64,000 nucleotides of DNA from Macrocystis pyrifera (lineage: Eukaryota; Sar; Phaeophyceae; Laminariales; Laminariaceae), in contig JASSKH010000002.1 of NCBI GenBank assembly GCA_031763025.1, positions 18,326,468-18,390,467 on the forward strand, written 5' to 3'. Positions 1 to 11,218 of the stretch are shown piece by piece. The notes beneath the pieces were generated by a model. It was given only the letters and a program-made list of their open reading frames with translations, was not told the origin of the DNA and ran no database searches. A program made the translations under genes and the position numbers. Each line of letters begins with the position of its first letter. Within the stretch, counting starts at the first letter, position 1.

Positions 1-44
1 GGCGAGAAACTGCAAAAAACATTGTGAAAGTAGCCGCCAGCTAT

Positions 45-147
45 TACAGGGGAACATCGAAAATAAGACCTACGGTTCACACGAAAAACCTATATATTTA
101 CCTTTTGTTACTGACAACATTAAGTCCTATCTGCCACGGTCGCCCGC
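45..147. mobile_element. About 100-bp fold-back element (family G), copy 1
   Basis: The ends form an imperfect inverted repeat: the left end reads like TACAGGGGAACATCG and the right end is its reverse-complement form around CCACGGTCGCCCG. The interior carries the family hallmark CCTATATATTTACC. It is the most diverged of five copies. With no coding capacity, it would be a MITE-type non-autonomous element. Confidence 0.55.
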
Positions 148-350
148 TTTGTCCCAAGTTTGTATCTACAGTAGTATGATGGCAGGGGCTGGTCACGGGT
201 GGTCAAGTCGAAACTCGCGGGTTGGGTCGCATGGGATCACCTGTTGTAACCTGAATCTCCTCAAATCGACTCGACCCGGCCAGTCAGCTTTCTAATACCT
301 CCTGCTCCGGCCTGATCCGACCCGCGATTTTTCGAAGGCCCGCTGGCCTG

Positions 351-370
351 ACCCGACCCGCGGGTCGGGT
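351..370. repeat. Perfect 20-bp GC-rich palindrome
   Basis: ACCCGACCCGCGGGTCGGGT is its own reverse complement. It sits in a 180-bp stretch rich in CGGGTCGGGTTGGGT words (225-405). The palindrome is preserved exactly in block B at 32,161-32,180, although flanking bases differ. Confidence 0.8.
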
Positions 371-515
371 CGGATTGGGTCTGTCGGGTTGGGTCATGAC
401 CCGTGCACAGCCCTCATGACCCGTGAACATCTCTTTGAGTTAATATCCAAACGGTTCTTATATGCCGCGACACATCAGTAGGTACTGTAGTATAGTTTGA
501 GGCAGCGGTGACTAT

Positions 516-618
516 TACGGGGTAGCATAGTAAACAGGACCTACTGTACACACATAAACCTATATGTTTCCCTATTTATGTCAACACTATTTGGTCCTCT
601 TCAGTATGGTCCCCCGTA
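516..618. mobile_element. About 100-bp fold-back element (family G), copy 2
   Basis: The left end TACGGGGTAGCATAGTAAAC and the reverse complement of the right end (TACGGGGGACCATACTGAAG) align as a terminal inverted repeat of about 25 bp. The interior contains CACACATAAACCTATATGTT. The block B counterpart is at 32,312-32,414. Confidence 0.75.
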
Positions 619-2005
619 CTATCCAATGCGACTGCAGTAGGAGTTTGCCGATAAGGTTGAGCGGTCGACACCGCTTGTCCCGACTGGGGAAATACGTTCA
701 TAATCTGGAATGAATACGACGGCTTCTTCCAAAAATAGGGCCGTCATGTTGCTCCAGGCACACCACCGCTATGCAAGGGGGACCTCTATTGTGTTTTGAG
801 TGTCCTAGGTTACGGAAGGCGTCTATCGTTGCTACGGGGTCCGCATTTCCCCTCTTCAAGACTTCCTCCAATAATAAGGCCGTCGTGTTGCTCTAGGCAC
901 ATCACGGCCTTGCGAGGGGAACCTCTACTGTGTTTGGGTGTCCTTGTTTACGGAAGCCGTATTTCTTTCGTACGGGGTGCGCATTTCCCCTCCTCCAAAG
1001 ACCACTCGCGCAGGAAGAGAGGGAGGGAGGGAGAGAGGAAGACATGATAGGCCTACGTACTGCACATCATGTCGCGTTAAAAACAAATGTGGATCGTAGA
1101 CGGTGGTGCAGTTGGTGTATATTTTGTGTTCCCCGTGTATTTTTTGTTACCAGATATGTACCGACTATCCATGTAATCTGAAGCAAGCCAGCGGCGGCCG
1201 GCTAGTAAATTTATTTCAGTTACGGTGGTTGGTTATGCTTGACGAGCCAGCTAACATCTGGCCAGGAAACCAAGCGACAGCTCAGAGTCCTGCGTTTCAA
1301 TAAAGGTTTCTTGGAAATTGACTGGGGCAGTGCTTGCAGTACAGGCGTGGTTCGTTTGTACCACGTACAAACGAGCGAGCGCAACTCTCAAATCCTTTGA
1401 AATAAATGTGAGCGATTAATGCGTTTTCTGACGACGGACATATGAGATTACCCCGTTAACCCCCCGCCTGGTCGATGGACGGACTCACTGAAATTTACGC
1501 TGGACAAAGAGTCACAGCTTGGAAGAGGTCTAGAAATTCCGAGGCAGATCTATGTACATTTGATGTATTCCCGAGGTTGGGATGATGTTCGTAGCTCAAT
1601 GTTGCCGGGTGGGACCCACAATGCTCTGTGGAATCTATCTACCTTATCATATGTTTTCTGGGCTGGAATTGCCTTAGAAGGCAGATCCTGCACAATCTCT
1701 CGCCACGGCAGCCGTTGAACTAGGTCACCGTAGACGGATCAGAGAGATGATGATCTGTCTGAAATATCTGCAAAGCTTCAAGTAGCCAAATGGTTGAAAA
1801 CTCTACCGTGTAGCTGGCATGCATCCACTTGACAACCCCAAACGAGGAACGGTCAATGCACTTTCATATTAGCGGAACTGACGTGCTCTATCCCTCCCTT
1901 CGTCTGTGTGCCATCAAGCGCTGCGCGGGTGGCACTCGGGACGGAAGTTCCAGTATCTCTGAAACGACGAAGCTGCACACCATCAGCGGAGGCGTGATTG
2001 ACCAC

Positions 2006-2033
2006 CCCCCCCCCCCCCCCCCCTGCCCCCCCC
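2006..2033 (+). repeat. Poly-C tract
   Basis: A homopolymer C run in block A, broken by single T and G. Similar runs recur through A and B (for example 3,365, 3,735, 3,765, 7,602, 9,151 and 34,321), often just 3' of a family E repeat. Confidence 0.9.
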
Positions 2034-2397
2034 TGGCCGTCTCTCCTTGTCTTCTGGTATAAAGCTAAATAAGAACTCGTTTGGGTTTGTTGGTGGTTCT
2101 TGCCCGGCTACTGGCTCAGTGGCGATTTCGATTTTGCGTCGCTTTCAATTTTTTTTGCATGTTCTCCGTTTTTGCCCTGCGGCTGCGTACCAACAGCTTG
2201 TACGAGGAACGAACGCCTGCTATGTTACCCTCCCTTCTCAGCTTGCAACACCCCCGGCATTTGGAGCCAACGATAACCCCGAAGGGCAACTTTGCGTACT
2301 ATGTATCGGTACTCGTACCAGATACCTGGTAGTCGTTCCGAATGGGTTGATATATGACAAAACATGGAGACGTGGTGCCTTCGGCGACACCCCATTG

Positions 2398-2720
2398 GAG
2401 TAGGTTTCGCAATCTGGGAGAAGGGATCTTTAGGGGTGTTTTTGACTTGAAAATTGCGTAGCGTGGTCTGCACTTCGGAATTGTCGTCTGCAGTTGAGAA
2501 ATTTCCTGGTTCGATGCAAACGCGGCGCAGCCGCGTTTATGGCCAGTTTTGGCCCGTTTTGGCTGCGGTTTGGGATCAGGGTTAGGGTTAGGGTTAGGGT
2601 GAGGGTTAGAGTCAGGGGTTGGGTTGGGTCTTCGCCCGCACCTTGATCCCAACAGGAACCAAAATACCTGAACAACCTACCAACCTAAAATTCCCTTCTC
2701 CCAGATTGCTAGGGGACCTC
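2398..2720. mobile_element. 323-bp MITE with 28-bp TIRs and 8-bp target duplication (hAT-like)
   Basis: The element is flanked by identical CCCCATTG octamers at 2390-2397 and 2721-2728. Its ends are inverted repeats (2398-2425 and 2693-2720) sharing GAG at the tip and 17 perfect inner bases, GCAATCTGGGAGAAGGG. Block B has the uninterrupted site with one CCCCATTG at 34,699-34,706. An 8-bp duplication is typical of hAT superfamily elements. There is no transposase ORF, so it is non-autonomous. The insertion must be younger than the A/B duplication, or was precisely lost from B. Confidence 0.88.
2578..2606 (+). repeat. Short interstitial TTAGGG array inside the MITE
   Basis: Three to four tandem GGGTTA/TTAGGG units run on into degenerate GGGTTAGAG and GGGTTGGG words. 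TTAGGG is the common telomere unit of many eukaryotes, including stramenopiles. Here it lies within the 323-bp element, not at a chromosome end. Confidence 0.8.
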
Positions 2721-3337
2721 CCCCATTGGCGGGTAACCGCTGCATGGTAGTGGGCCGCGAAATTTATGTGCGTTCTTTCGAGTGGCCTTGCTGTTCTGGC
2801 GTTGTCTCTTCTAACCCCCTCCCCTGACATGCCGCTATCTATATTGTGGGAAATGTGACACCCCCCCCTACCCGCCGCCTCACGCCACCGCATGCGTTGT
2901 TATTGTTTGGGCAACGGTCTGGCACCTACCTTCGTGGGAAGGGTACCGGAAGTTTGTCTCGTCAAAGATTGCCGATCTTCGAAACATCAAGGCCAGCGGG
3001 TGAGAAAAGAGGCTCTGAATGTGGCGCATTCGGTAACCGATTAGGTAGTCCCATTCTTGAAGAGATCCAGTTACACCTCGTTACGTGATTCGGTAACCCG
3101 ATTCTGCAAGATGTTCAGGTACGCCTCGATATGTGCTTCCTTAAGTGACTGAATTCAGTAACTGTTCCGATGACTAATTCAGTAGGTGGATCAGTAGCGA
3201 ATTCAGTAGCATATTCGGGAGCCAAGTGAGGGGGTTCGTTCCTACCTCCCCCTCCCCTTTTCTCTTTCGCTCCATCTCGAACGGGATGCGTAGTCCACGG
3301 GCAAATGTCTACGAAGGGCAAGCAGAAATGAGCACGC

Positions 3338-3375
3338 CACCCCTACCGGCCATGCATGATACCGAGTACCCCCCC
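3338..3375 (+). repeat. Family E repeat, 3' fragment with C tail
   Basis: It contains CGGCCATGCATGATACCGAG followed by TAC and a C run, matching the 3' end of the longer family E copies. The block B counterpart is at 35,327-35,365. Confidence 0.65.
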
Positions 3376-3589
3376 CCCTCACCGTACTCCGCACAAGGGG
3401 GATGATCACATCAAGTAGTGTGTAAATGATGAGGCACTCACGAGGCAGCTACATAGCAACCCCATTGCTGTCTCGAACATTGACTAAGCCAGAAATTGAA
3501 TCAATTAATTGATGCTGTCATTCACATGCAAGAAAATCCACCCCTATAGCGGTTCTTAGTAGCGTGCAGCTTACCCTCCACGAGACTCG

Positions 3590-3760
3590 CCGGACACCTC
3601 ACGGCGCTTCGTGCTTGGTGCAAGCAATGTCTGCCTGGCTGGTTGGAATATTGTGTCGACGTGCTCCGCCCCGGCATTGTAGGGATGCGAGGGTCTATGA
3701 TCATATGACTACGGCCATGCACGATATCGAGTACCCCCCCCCCCTCCCACCCCCTTCTTC
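3590..3760 (+). repeat. Family E interspersed repeat with poly-C tail, long copy
   Basis: It shares a core (GGGATGCGAGGGTCTATG, then a CATATGACTACGGCCATGCA-like segment) with 9,893-10,020, 31,205-31,390, 35,575-35,750 and 43,675-43,805. Each copy ends in GAGTAC or similar followed by a C homopolymer. It has no ORF of note. The 3' homopolymer makes it look like a small retroposed sequence, which is an inference. Confidence 0.7.
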
Positions 3761-4350
3761 CAACCCCCCCCCCCCCCCCGCACCCCTTGCCCTTATCGCA
3801 GCCACCGTCCGCAGTCTTTCCTTGAACAGACCACTGGATACGGATGCGCCACTACCGCAGCACTCTACCTAGACGAGTTTATGGACACAACAGCTCCAGC
3901 TGAAACCAAGAAAGGTGTGTCTATCGGGAGGAGCCGTAGCGAAATTGCCCTGGATTCACATGGACGTTATGGGTTTCAACCCGGTGTCTAGGCCTGACAG
4001 GCCGGAGGGGGGCGAGGCTCAGGGGATGATCGCCCTTCACGCGCTTCTAGAAGACATATTTAGCGCGTAATTTTATGGCTGGTTTTTGAGTTTCTCTGTT
4101 GCTCTCTGTTGATGTGCTGGCACAGACGTATGCTGATTGATGTTTGACGTTTGTAGGCTAAGTGTGAGGAAAGCGAGGAGTGGATGGTACAGGAACGAGT
4201 TTGTAGTGTATGTTGAGTAGAGTGGTGCCTTTAGCATATTCGGAGCATAAGGGAGGATGGCTAAGTCGGGTAGTTCTATCGGTTGCGGCTGAAAATGCGT
4301 TCGGAGAAGGGCGGGGGAAAATTTCCCACACCTCCGGAACAAATCATGAT

Positions 4351-4395
4351 ATATCTATCTGTCTATCTATCTGTCTATCTATCTATCTATCTATC
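4351..4395 (+). repeat. (ATCT)n microsatellite
   Basis: About eleven tetranucleotide units, with GTCT variants. The block B counterpart near 36,395-36,417 has only about five units, so the locus has changed length since the duplication. Confidence 0.9.
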
Positions 4396-5359
4396 GACAA
4401 ATCATTATATATCTATCTACAGCAGACAAGCTAGTTCCTCACCTGCCGCTGTGAAGACGTTGTGCAGGGTCTGCATTATAGAGCAGATCCAATCAAGGAA
4501 ACATGCGCTTTATATAGTGATAATTGACCATCCAGATTATTCGCCTATCACCCGGCAACATGAGCTCTACTGCAGATCGTACAAGATCGGGACTAAATAT
4601 CTGCCTCGAGAATGTCCAGGTCATCTATCGAAATATAACGTGATGGTCTGTCCAAGATGCGAGACACTGTCTACATATTTTACGGGGGTACGTACGTCTT
4701 GGGTGTATCGAAGCCGCTCTAAAAGGTTGCCGTTGCAAACATGTGTGGCTCGCTGATGTCAGGGGCGTGGTTGGGGATCATTGAGACTGGTGTACAGGGT
4801 GGTCCTGCACAGACACGTTTCGATAGCGGGAGGGGATGGTTGAGATTTGCTCTACTTCTCTGCAGTTAAAGTGGTGCAGGCATACGGTTGGGGGGTACTG
4901 TAGGTGAAGGAGGAATGGTTTTGCTCAATCATTTTGTCACTGGAGCAAATCCACGGCATATTGTGGTGGTGACTCATTTTCGGAGCCTCTCCCATGTGAA
5001 ACTCATTATTTCACCCGAGACACGACTTGAAATAATTTGCTGTTCGTAACCCCGACAGTTTTTTTTTTATGACAGATATATACAGTGGTGTCCTGAAAAC
5101 AAATACCCTAGGCAAAAATGTGTCGTGCTGCACTCGGGCGTGGTAGTCGCTCCCTTGAGGAGCTCAACCAATCGGAAAAATACTATCCCAACAAGGCACA
5201 AAAAGGTGGAACCCCTACCCACTGATTTAAGGTACGGTATATTTGACCCGATATGGTACTGCAGTTGTAAGATACACAAGCAATCATCATCGGAAGACCG
5301 AAAAGGCCGCTCGTGGCGCCACGGGTCTGTTGCATGATTTTCTCTTTTCGTCGAAGAAA

Positions 5360-6300
5360 GTGGAGTCTTCCACATGCAATCTTCCACCACTTCCATGGAA
5401 GCCTCGATCGCTTACATGGAAGCTGTGGACGCCTCCATCGTTTCCATGAAAGTTATGGAAGCATTAGTGGAAGTGATGGAAGCTTCAATGGAAGAGATGA
5501 AAGCTTGCATGAACTCCATGAAAGCGTCTAGCCGCTTTCGCGGAAGGGTCCATGGAATCAAGTAGTGGAATCCTCCGGAAAGGTGCCATGGAAGCGGCGG
5601 TAGAAATTTTCATGGAAGCTTCCGAAGAAAAGGATTTGCTTGCATTGGCTTCCGCTTACTTTTCTATATATTATAAATTGCTCCCACAACCTTCAGGCTG
5701 TGTCTGAAAGCTTGCACTGCTTCCAACGAAGCGTTAACGGAAGCCGCTTCCGCATCAGTACATGGGCGTTTCCATGGGCGATTTAACAGCAGCTTTACTT
5801 GGGAGCTTCCACTACTTCCGTGGAAATGCCCATCACTTCTGTGAAACTTCCACCACCTTTTTCGATGGACGCTTCCATGCAATGAGGCGGAAGGCTTCAA
5901 TTTTTGATAAGATTGGAAGCTCCCGCCGACGGTGTCTGCGTATGCTTGGGTGAAAGCTTGCAGTAGCGATTGCCCGGAAACTTCCAATGAGCTGAGCTCT
6001 CTTCTAAGGGTTTCCATGACTGCAATATCGTTCCGCTTACTTCCACTTACTCTCACGCAATTTGACGTACATGCACTCCTTCCACCGGCTTCCATGCGTG
6101 TCCACGTGCTTCCCCCAAATTTTCATGTGTTTCTTCTGTCTTCGACCACCTGAAAGGAAGCATATGGATGCTCACACGGAACGAGGAAAACTTCAGATTT
6201 TCACGAAATCAAACAAAATTGGAGGCTTCCGCGCACGGAGACGGAATCAATAGCAACTTACGTTGCAGCGCCGGAAGCCTCCAATGACGTGTTAGCTTTC
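5360..6300. repeat. GGAAGC/GCTTCC-rich degenerate minisatellite (A copy)
   Basis: The words CATGGAAGC, GCTTCCATG and TTCCATGGAAG recur every 10-30 bases on both strands over about 900 bp, so much of the tract can pair with itself. The plus frame around 5,374-5,565 reads as M-E-A and M-K-A repeats, a by-product of the repeat and not evidence of a gene. The tract is shared with block B at 37,340-38,275. Confidence 0.8.
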
Positions 6301-6394
6301 ACTAATGGCTTACATCCATTCCAGTGTATATGTGCGTGCTTTTTTGCGTTCTTCAGATGCCTACTACGATATAGGTGGCATGTTCGTTTCTGAC

Positions 6395-6790
6395 TGACGG
6401 TCTTCCTCAAGAACAACTGAACATGGATACCCATTGGTTGTTTCGCATTGTTCTTCGAACAACGCTTACGATAGGCCGACTCTAGCGTCTGTTTTGGTTC
6501 GTTAATAGACGCTTTCTACGATAGAAGTGCTTATCACATTTGGGTAGAACATTTTATGAGCCATCACTCCGTCCTCGCCGGGGGTCAGTTGAAAGATGAG
6601 TACGTACCGTGTGCTCCACATTGCTGGGCATAATGCGTACGTACATGGTACGAGATGCGTGTATGATAGCATCAGTCGATTCATGTGTTTGTCCCCGTCG
6701 AGTTCCGCATATTTCTTGGGGGGACAGAAGGTGCTCGGAAAATTGAGGATGAATCTCTGTGGTAATCAAAATCAGTTTCTGGGCGAGACA
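6395..6790 (+). repeat. 395-bp segment inverted relative to block B
   Basis: The left edge follows CATGTTCGTTTC. The interior, including TTGTTCTTCGAACAACGC-like and CCATCACTCCGTCCTCGCC words, matches the reverse complement of 38,366-38,760. Flanking sequence on the left is collinear between the blocks. On the right the two blocks carry different DNA. Confidence 0.85.
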
Positions 6791-6794
6791 TAGT

Positions 6795-8165
6795 AGAGTT
6801 CCTCAAGTTCGGAGCTACTTCTCCCTCACGACAGGACTTCAATCAAATTATGTTGTGAGTTCGATTTGCCAATAATGTGCCGACCTAGACTGCAAGAAAG
6901 TAGCTGATGGGAAGAAGTAGACGCCAAGCTTCCATGTAGGCTTCCGGTGCCGATTTTGCGGCTTTTCGCCGTGGGCGCCAAGTTTCCACCGATGTAAATC
7001 AACAAGGTAAAGCTGTGCTGGAAAGCTCTCTTTCTAGACACTCTACAAATTGGCCGCTGTCATGATAATGAGTGTATTTCTGGTACGAAGTATAAAAGCT
7101 GCTTACTACTATAAAGGGTTTCCGGTCGAATATAAATATTGATTGAACGCGTGTTTCAGGTCATTTATCGGTCTATACGTGTACTACTTTCGTTCCACGT
7201 TAACCTTTCGATACGACACGTGTTTGTTTGTTGTTGATGCGTAGAAGTGCTGCCGTGTTGTTCCAGCGGAGAAAAGTACGATGTTAGAGACCATATCGAC
7301 AGAGGCAAACCAAAACACTCTGGTAGTAGCTACTGTAGTAGTGGCAAGCCTTGATAGATGCAACAACACGCGGGATGACGTTTGCATACAGTGCAGAGGA
7401 AGACGCACTGCATGATCAGGTAAGTCTGCCAATCATATCCTCGTACATATATCCTCGCAAGTCATCTGTGCTGCACAAAAGGCTACATCCCAAACTGCTT
7501 GACTGCGTACGCCCCCGAAACCCTTGTGTTCAACGACACCTCTCCATACGGCAAAGGAAACGAAGTTGAGGTCTGTTTTATATTATATCAATCGCCGTAT
7601 AACCCCCCCCCCCCACCCCGTCCGATGAGTAAACCCTCCCCTCCCCCACGGAGCACGCCCGTGTACAGGGTAAGGCATGGAGGGATGCAAAGGATAAGAA
7701 TGTCACCTCTTTCCAGCGTCCACGAAGAACGTGCCCGAATCCAACTACGAACCCACGGCAGCAGCTGAACAAAACATCAGTCAATCCTACGGCATGGAGC
7801 TCAAAATACAACAACAAACGACGACCGTACAGTTAACAAACGTTGCGCAAGCGTCGAACGCAACAACAGATTAAAACGCAGTCCCAAGCTTCGGTGTGTA
7901 GGCGTCAACCACGAACAGAATAACCTCTCTCAGGCGGCCTCTGTCCTCAAACACGCGAAACGAATCAACGACAATCACGCTGGACGCTGATACCCTCAGG
8001 AATGATTCGTCAAGTAACCTCGCGAGGGCGTTTCGGCAGCATATGGATACGACTTGGAATTAGAGTAAGGGATTTTCAACCAAGATTCGTATTTCGTAGT
8101 TGTAGAATAGTCGATGCAAAACATCACATAAATCTCGATCTTTTTACCCCTTTTTTAGGGCCAAG
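6795..8165. other. A-specific 1.4-kb segment, no recognisable gene
   Basis: It has no counterpart in block B, which holds the C module and recombinase here. It contains a poly-C/CCCCACCCC tract near 7,602-7,650 and short ORFs only. No protein family was recognised and no clear terminal repeats were seen. Confidence 0.7.
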
Positions 8166-8283
8166 AAATTACTACCCATCATGGTGACGAAGGTTTTTCC
8201 TACCGTTCTATCTTCGACAACGCATCTCTAAGACATAACTCATCCGCCTGGAGAACAACGACACTACAGCGAAGGTCCTTTCT

Positions 8284-8843
8284 TCATCGCTGATGTAGGC
8301 ATTGTGCTATGTTCTCTTGCGTAAAATAAAATACTTCAGCGTTTTTGTGAACTTGTTGTGCTACTCGCTCGCAACTTCGAGTACACGAAAAGACCTGGTG
8401 AGTCGCTTCTGGGTTCCTACGACCGCCGTCTGGCGCACCCGATACCCTCACACATTCCACCAGGAACATTTTTCAATTTCGCGGGCTGCAGTATCCTGTG
8501 ATAAGCTATAGCCGTCCGCTAGTGAGGTGCAAATGTTCAGTTTTGGATTGGATTTTGTCTCATTTTGTGTACCCCAATTAACGACCAATTTCGACCACTG
8601 CAGCACCTCTAGGCCGAGATGCAGGCCTCTGTTGAGAACAGGCGGGAGACCAATCTCGACAGACGCACACGCTTCCTTGATCGACATCTTTCGAGTTACC
8701 GTCCCTCTCTGGAAAGCACGAACCAGCCGAAGTTGTCGACGCAGCGATGTGTTTTTCTGTAACGATAAAACCTCTAGATATTGGAATGACCGGGGACCGG
8801 GGAACAAGGGGACGCTTGGGTGCCAGCGTTCCCTTTTAGGCAT
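8284..8843 (-). pseudogene. Unidentified minus-strand reading frames shared by A and B
   Basis: Two overlapping minus-strand frames are open here (8,448-8,843 and 8,284-8,469) and remain open in block B (42,248-42,574 and 42,084-42,269). The second encodes a hydrophilic peptide ending ENIAQCLHQR in both copies. The plus strand of the same region is also open in both copies, so conservation of frame is weak evidence when divergence is only about 6%. No family was recognised. It may be exon remnants or simple chance. Confidence 0.2.
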
Positions 8844-9107
8844 CAGTCCTTGTCGATAAAGTTTGGCACATCACCATTCCTATCACCTTATCCCCCCCCT
8901 CGTGTCGCCGAAACACACGCGCCGTTTGCAACAAGAGAACAGAACGACAGGCAAATGTACCGCTTCAAGGCAAGAACATTCTATAACACCCCCTCCCGCT
9001 CACACCAGCCACGACCATGCAAAGTGACAACAACCACAATGGTGAATCACGAAAATACCTGGTTTTTCTTGTAAGGGCACGGTGGCGCACTAAACCCCCG
9101 TCCGCAC

Positions 9108-9165
9108 CCGGTCTATGATCATACAACTTCGGTCATACATTATAATGAACCCCCCCCCCCTTCCC
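9108..9165 (+). repeat. Family E repeat, 3' fragment with C tail
   Basis: GTCTATGATCATACAACTTCGG is followed by CATAC and a C run. The block B counterpart is 42,905-42,965, where the inner word is CTACGGCCATACATGATAAT. Confidence 0.6.
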
Positions 9166-9892
9166 CGTCCACTCCACACCCCTCTGCGGTCACCACTAAA
9201 CCCCTCACAAAAAAAGGTGAGTCCAACGTACAGTAGAGTCATATGAAACATACACGCCAACCCTACTCAGTGCCCACGACCTACTCGCAGTCTACAATCA
9301 AAACGTCGCCGGCACAGAAACTAAACAACGACGAAGGCTACGGCATGTATGATATGCATGAAGACAATACCTCTCCCCCTCCGGCCGCCGCCCCCAACGA
9401 TTATTGCTTACCCATTGGCAATGACGCAAACGCCGACCATAGCAAGACTGCCGGACGGAAAAGCCTATAATGCACTCCCGGCATCCAATACTTGGGTGGA
9501 CGTACACACGAATATTTCAGCCGCTACCTTAAACGCACTCAACAAGTTCCGAGAAAGTATGCGACACAATGACGTAACCACGAATCCTCCCCACTGTTAC
9601 ACGAATTGCTTTGCACAACCCCTCCCCCAGCGTCCCCCTATTTGCTCTTTTTCTCATAAATAATAACCGCCCACAAGCAACCAACGAAAGAAATAAACCA
9701 AATATGGGTCATGGAGCCATGTAACACAATATGAGCCCCCCCCTCCCCCCTGCTCCCCCAGACGAACAGAGTCTACTCACCCACCGCCCACCACCACCAC
9801 GCAAACCATGAATGATAGAACGTAGAAAAACGCCGTCCAAAGAGACATCATCGGATCATGGAAAAAAATGATGACAACCAGTGCGGCGAGAT

Positions 9893-10020
9893 CAAGGCGC
9901 AAATATAGCTGCCTGGTCGGTGAAAACTCGCCGTGCCCTGTTCCAGCATTGTCGGGATGCGAGGGTCCATGGTCACACGACTACGGGCATGCATGTTTTT
10001 GAGTACCCCCCTTCACCCCC
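9893..10020 (+). repeat. Family E interspersed repeat, long copy
   Basis: It shares GGATGCGAGGGTCCATGGTC and the following CACGACTACGGGCATGCATG segment with the other long copies, and ends in GAGTACCCCCC. The 5' part (CTGCCTGGTCGGTGAAAA) is shared with 31,262 onwards. Confidence 0.7.
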
Positions 10021-11218
10021 CTTCCCTCCCTCAAACGACCACCGAATGCTAAGCCACAATGACGCAGGTGCCGACCGCACCAGTTTCAATAAATTCCAGT
10101 TACGTATGCGTCATGGTTGGATAAATATATCTACGCAAAACTCCTCATGGCGTACAACAGTGGCTTTCACCTTTTCATTCTTAGAATTGTTCCGCGACAA
10201 AATCAAAATGAAAAACCAATGAAGGCTACGACATGGGAGGAAAAAAATACAACCCCCTCCCAGCGTGCACTTTTTGTCTTGTCGACAGCAACAACAAAGT
10301 CGCGGAAACGACACCTAACAGAACCGCTAGTTTAGGCTACGGACATACGACACATGCAACCCTCCCCTCTCCCGCCTCCCCCTGCTACCACCGTGTACTA
10401 TACCTAAACCACGCCTCCACACCACCACAGTTTGGTCAATCACCCCTACCCAAGTGCCAACGGAGATGACACAGTAACATTCCAGGTAAGGCGGCGTCGT
10501 TGATCCATGGACGTAATGACGCCACCTCAGGGTACGAGAAGAAAGCATCTAACCAACCCCTCTCCCCCTTCTCACAGGACCAACGTATACATGCCCACAA
10601 CGACGCGGGCGGCGACCGCATCGCGGGAATAAGAGGCCAGCACAGAGCCTACACCCGGTACTTGGTGTTGCGTAAGCACTGCGAGATCTATGGCAACAAT
10701 AACCGAAAAATGGCAGAACAACCCACTTCTCCTCCGCCGACCCCAAAAAATCATAAAACGGCAGGAAATGGTTTTTAAGACTGCCAAGAATCCTCCGGAT
10801 CAACCGGAAAAACATGCAGGCGACACAACGGCAGGGGAGGATAGGCACAACCACGTACGAATTATTGAACCACTACTGCAGAAACGCCGTCCACAACAGC
10901 CGAGTAAACCTCCAGGCCACGCGACTGCATCGAAGCATCAACATGAGTTAACCCCAGCCCCAGCGGGGACTCACACGCAATCGCATTGGACACATGTACG
11001 ACAAGCACGCCTGGATACGCCAGTTCCAGATGAAGACTCTAGGTGTTGTGTGTACTTTTATCACCTTTGCCAGCACGGCACAAGCAAAAACCACACTCAG
11101 AGGATAAAAAGATCGCCAGGATACGGCTGATTTGGGATGTCAGTTTACTTTTCGAATGCATCCACAAGCAGATCATTCTCGTCGCATTGGTTTCGGTCCT
11201 GGCAGACGTTAACCTTCC

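Noticed and set aside
4283..4756. 157-codon plus ORF across the (ATCT)n microsatellite
   Set aside because: The Tyr/Leu/Ser repeat is microsatellite-derived. The frame is not kept in block B and no domain was seen.
5374..5565. Plus ORF with M-E-A/M-K-A coiled-coil-like repeats
   Set aside because: The pattern follows from the CATGGAAGC minisatellite. The minus strand also yields repeat-type ORFs, and the block B frame is not collinear.
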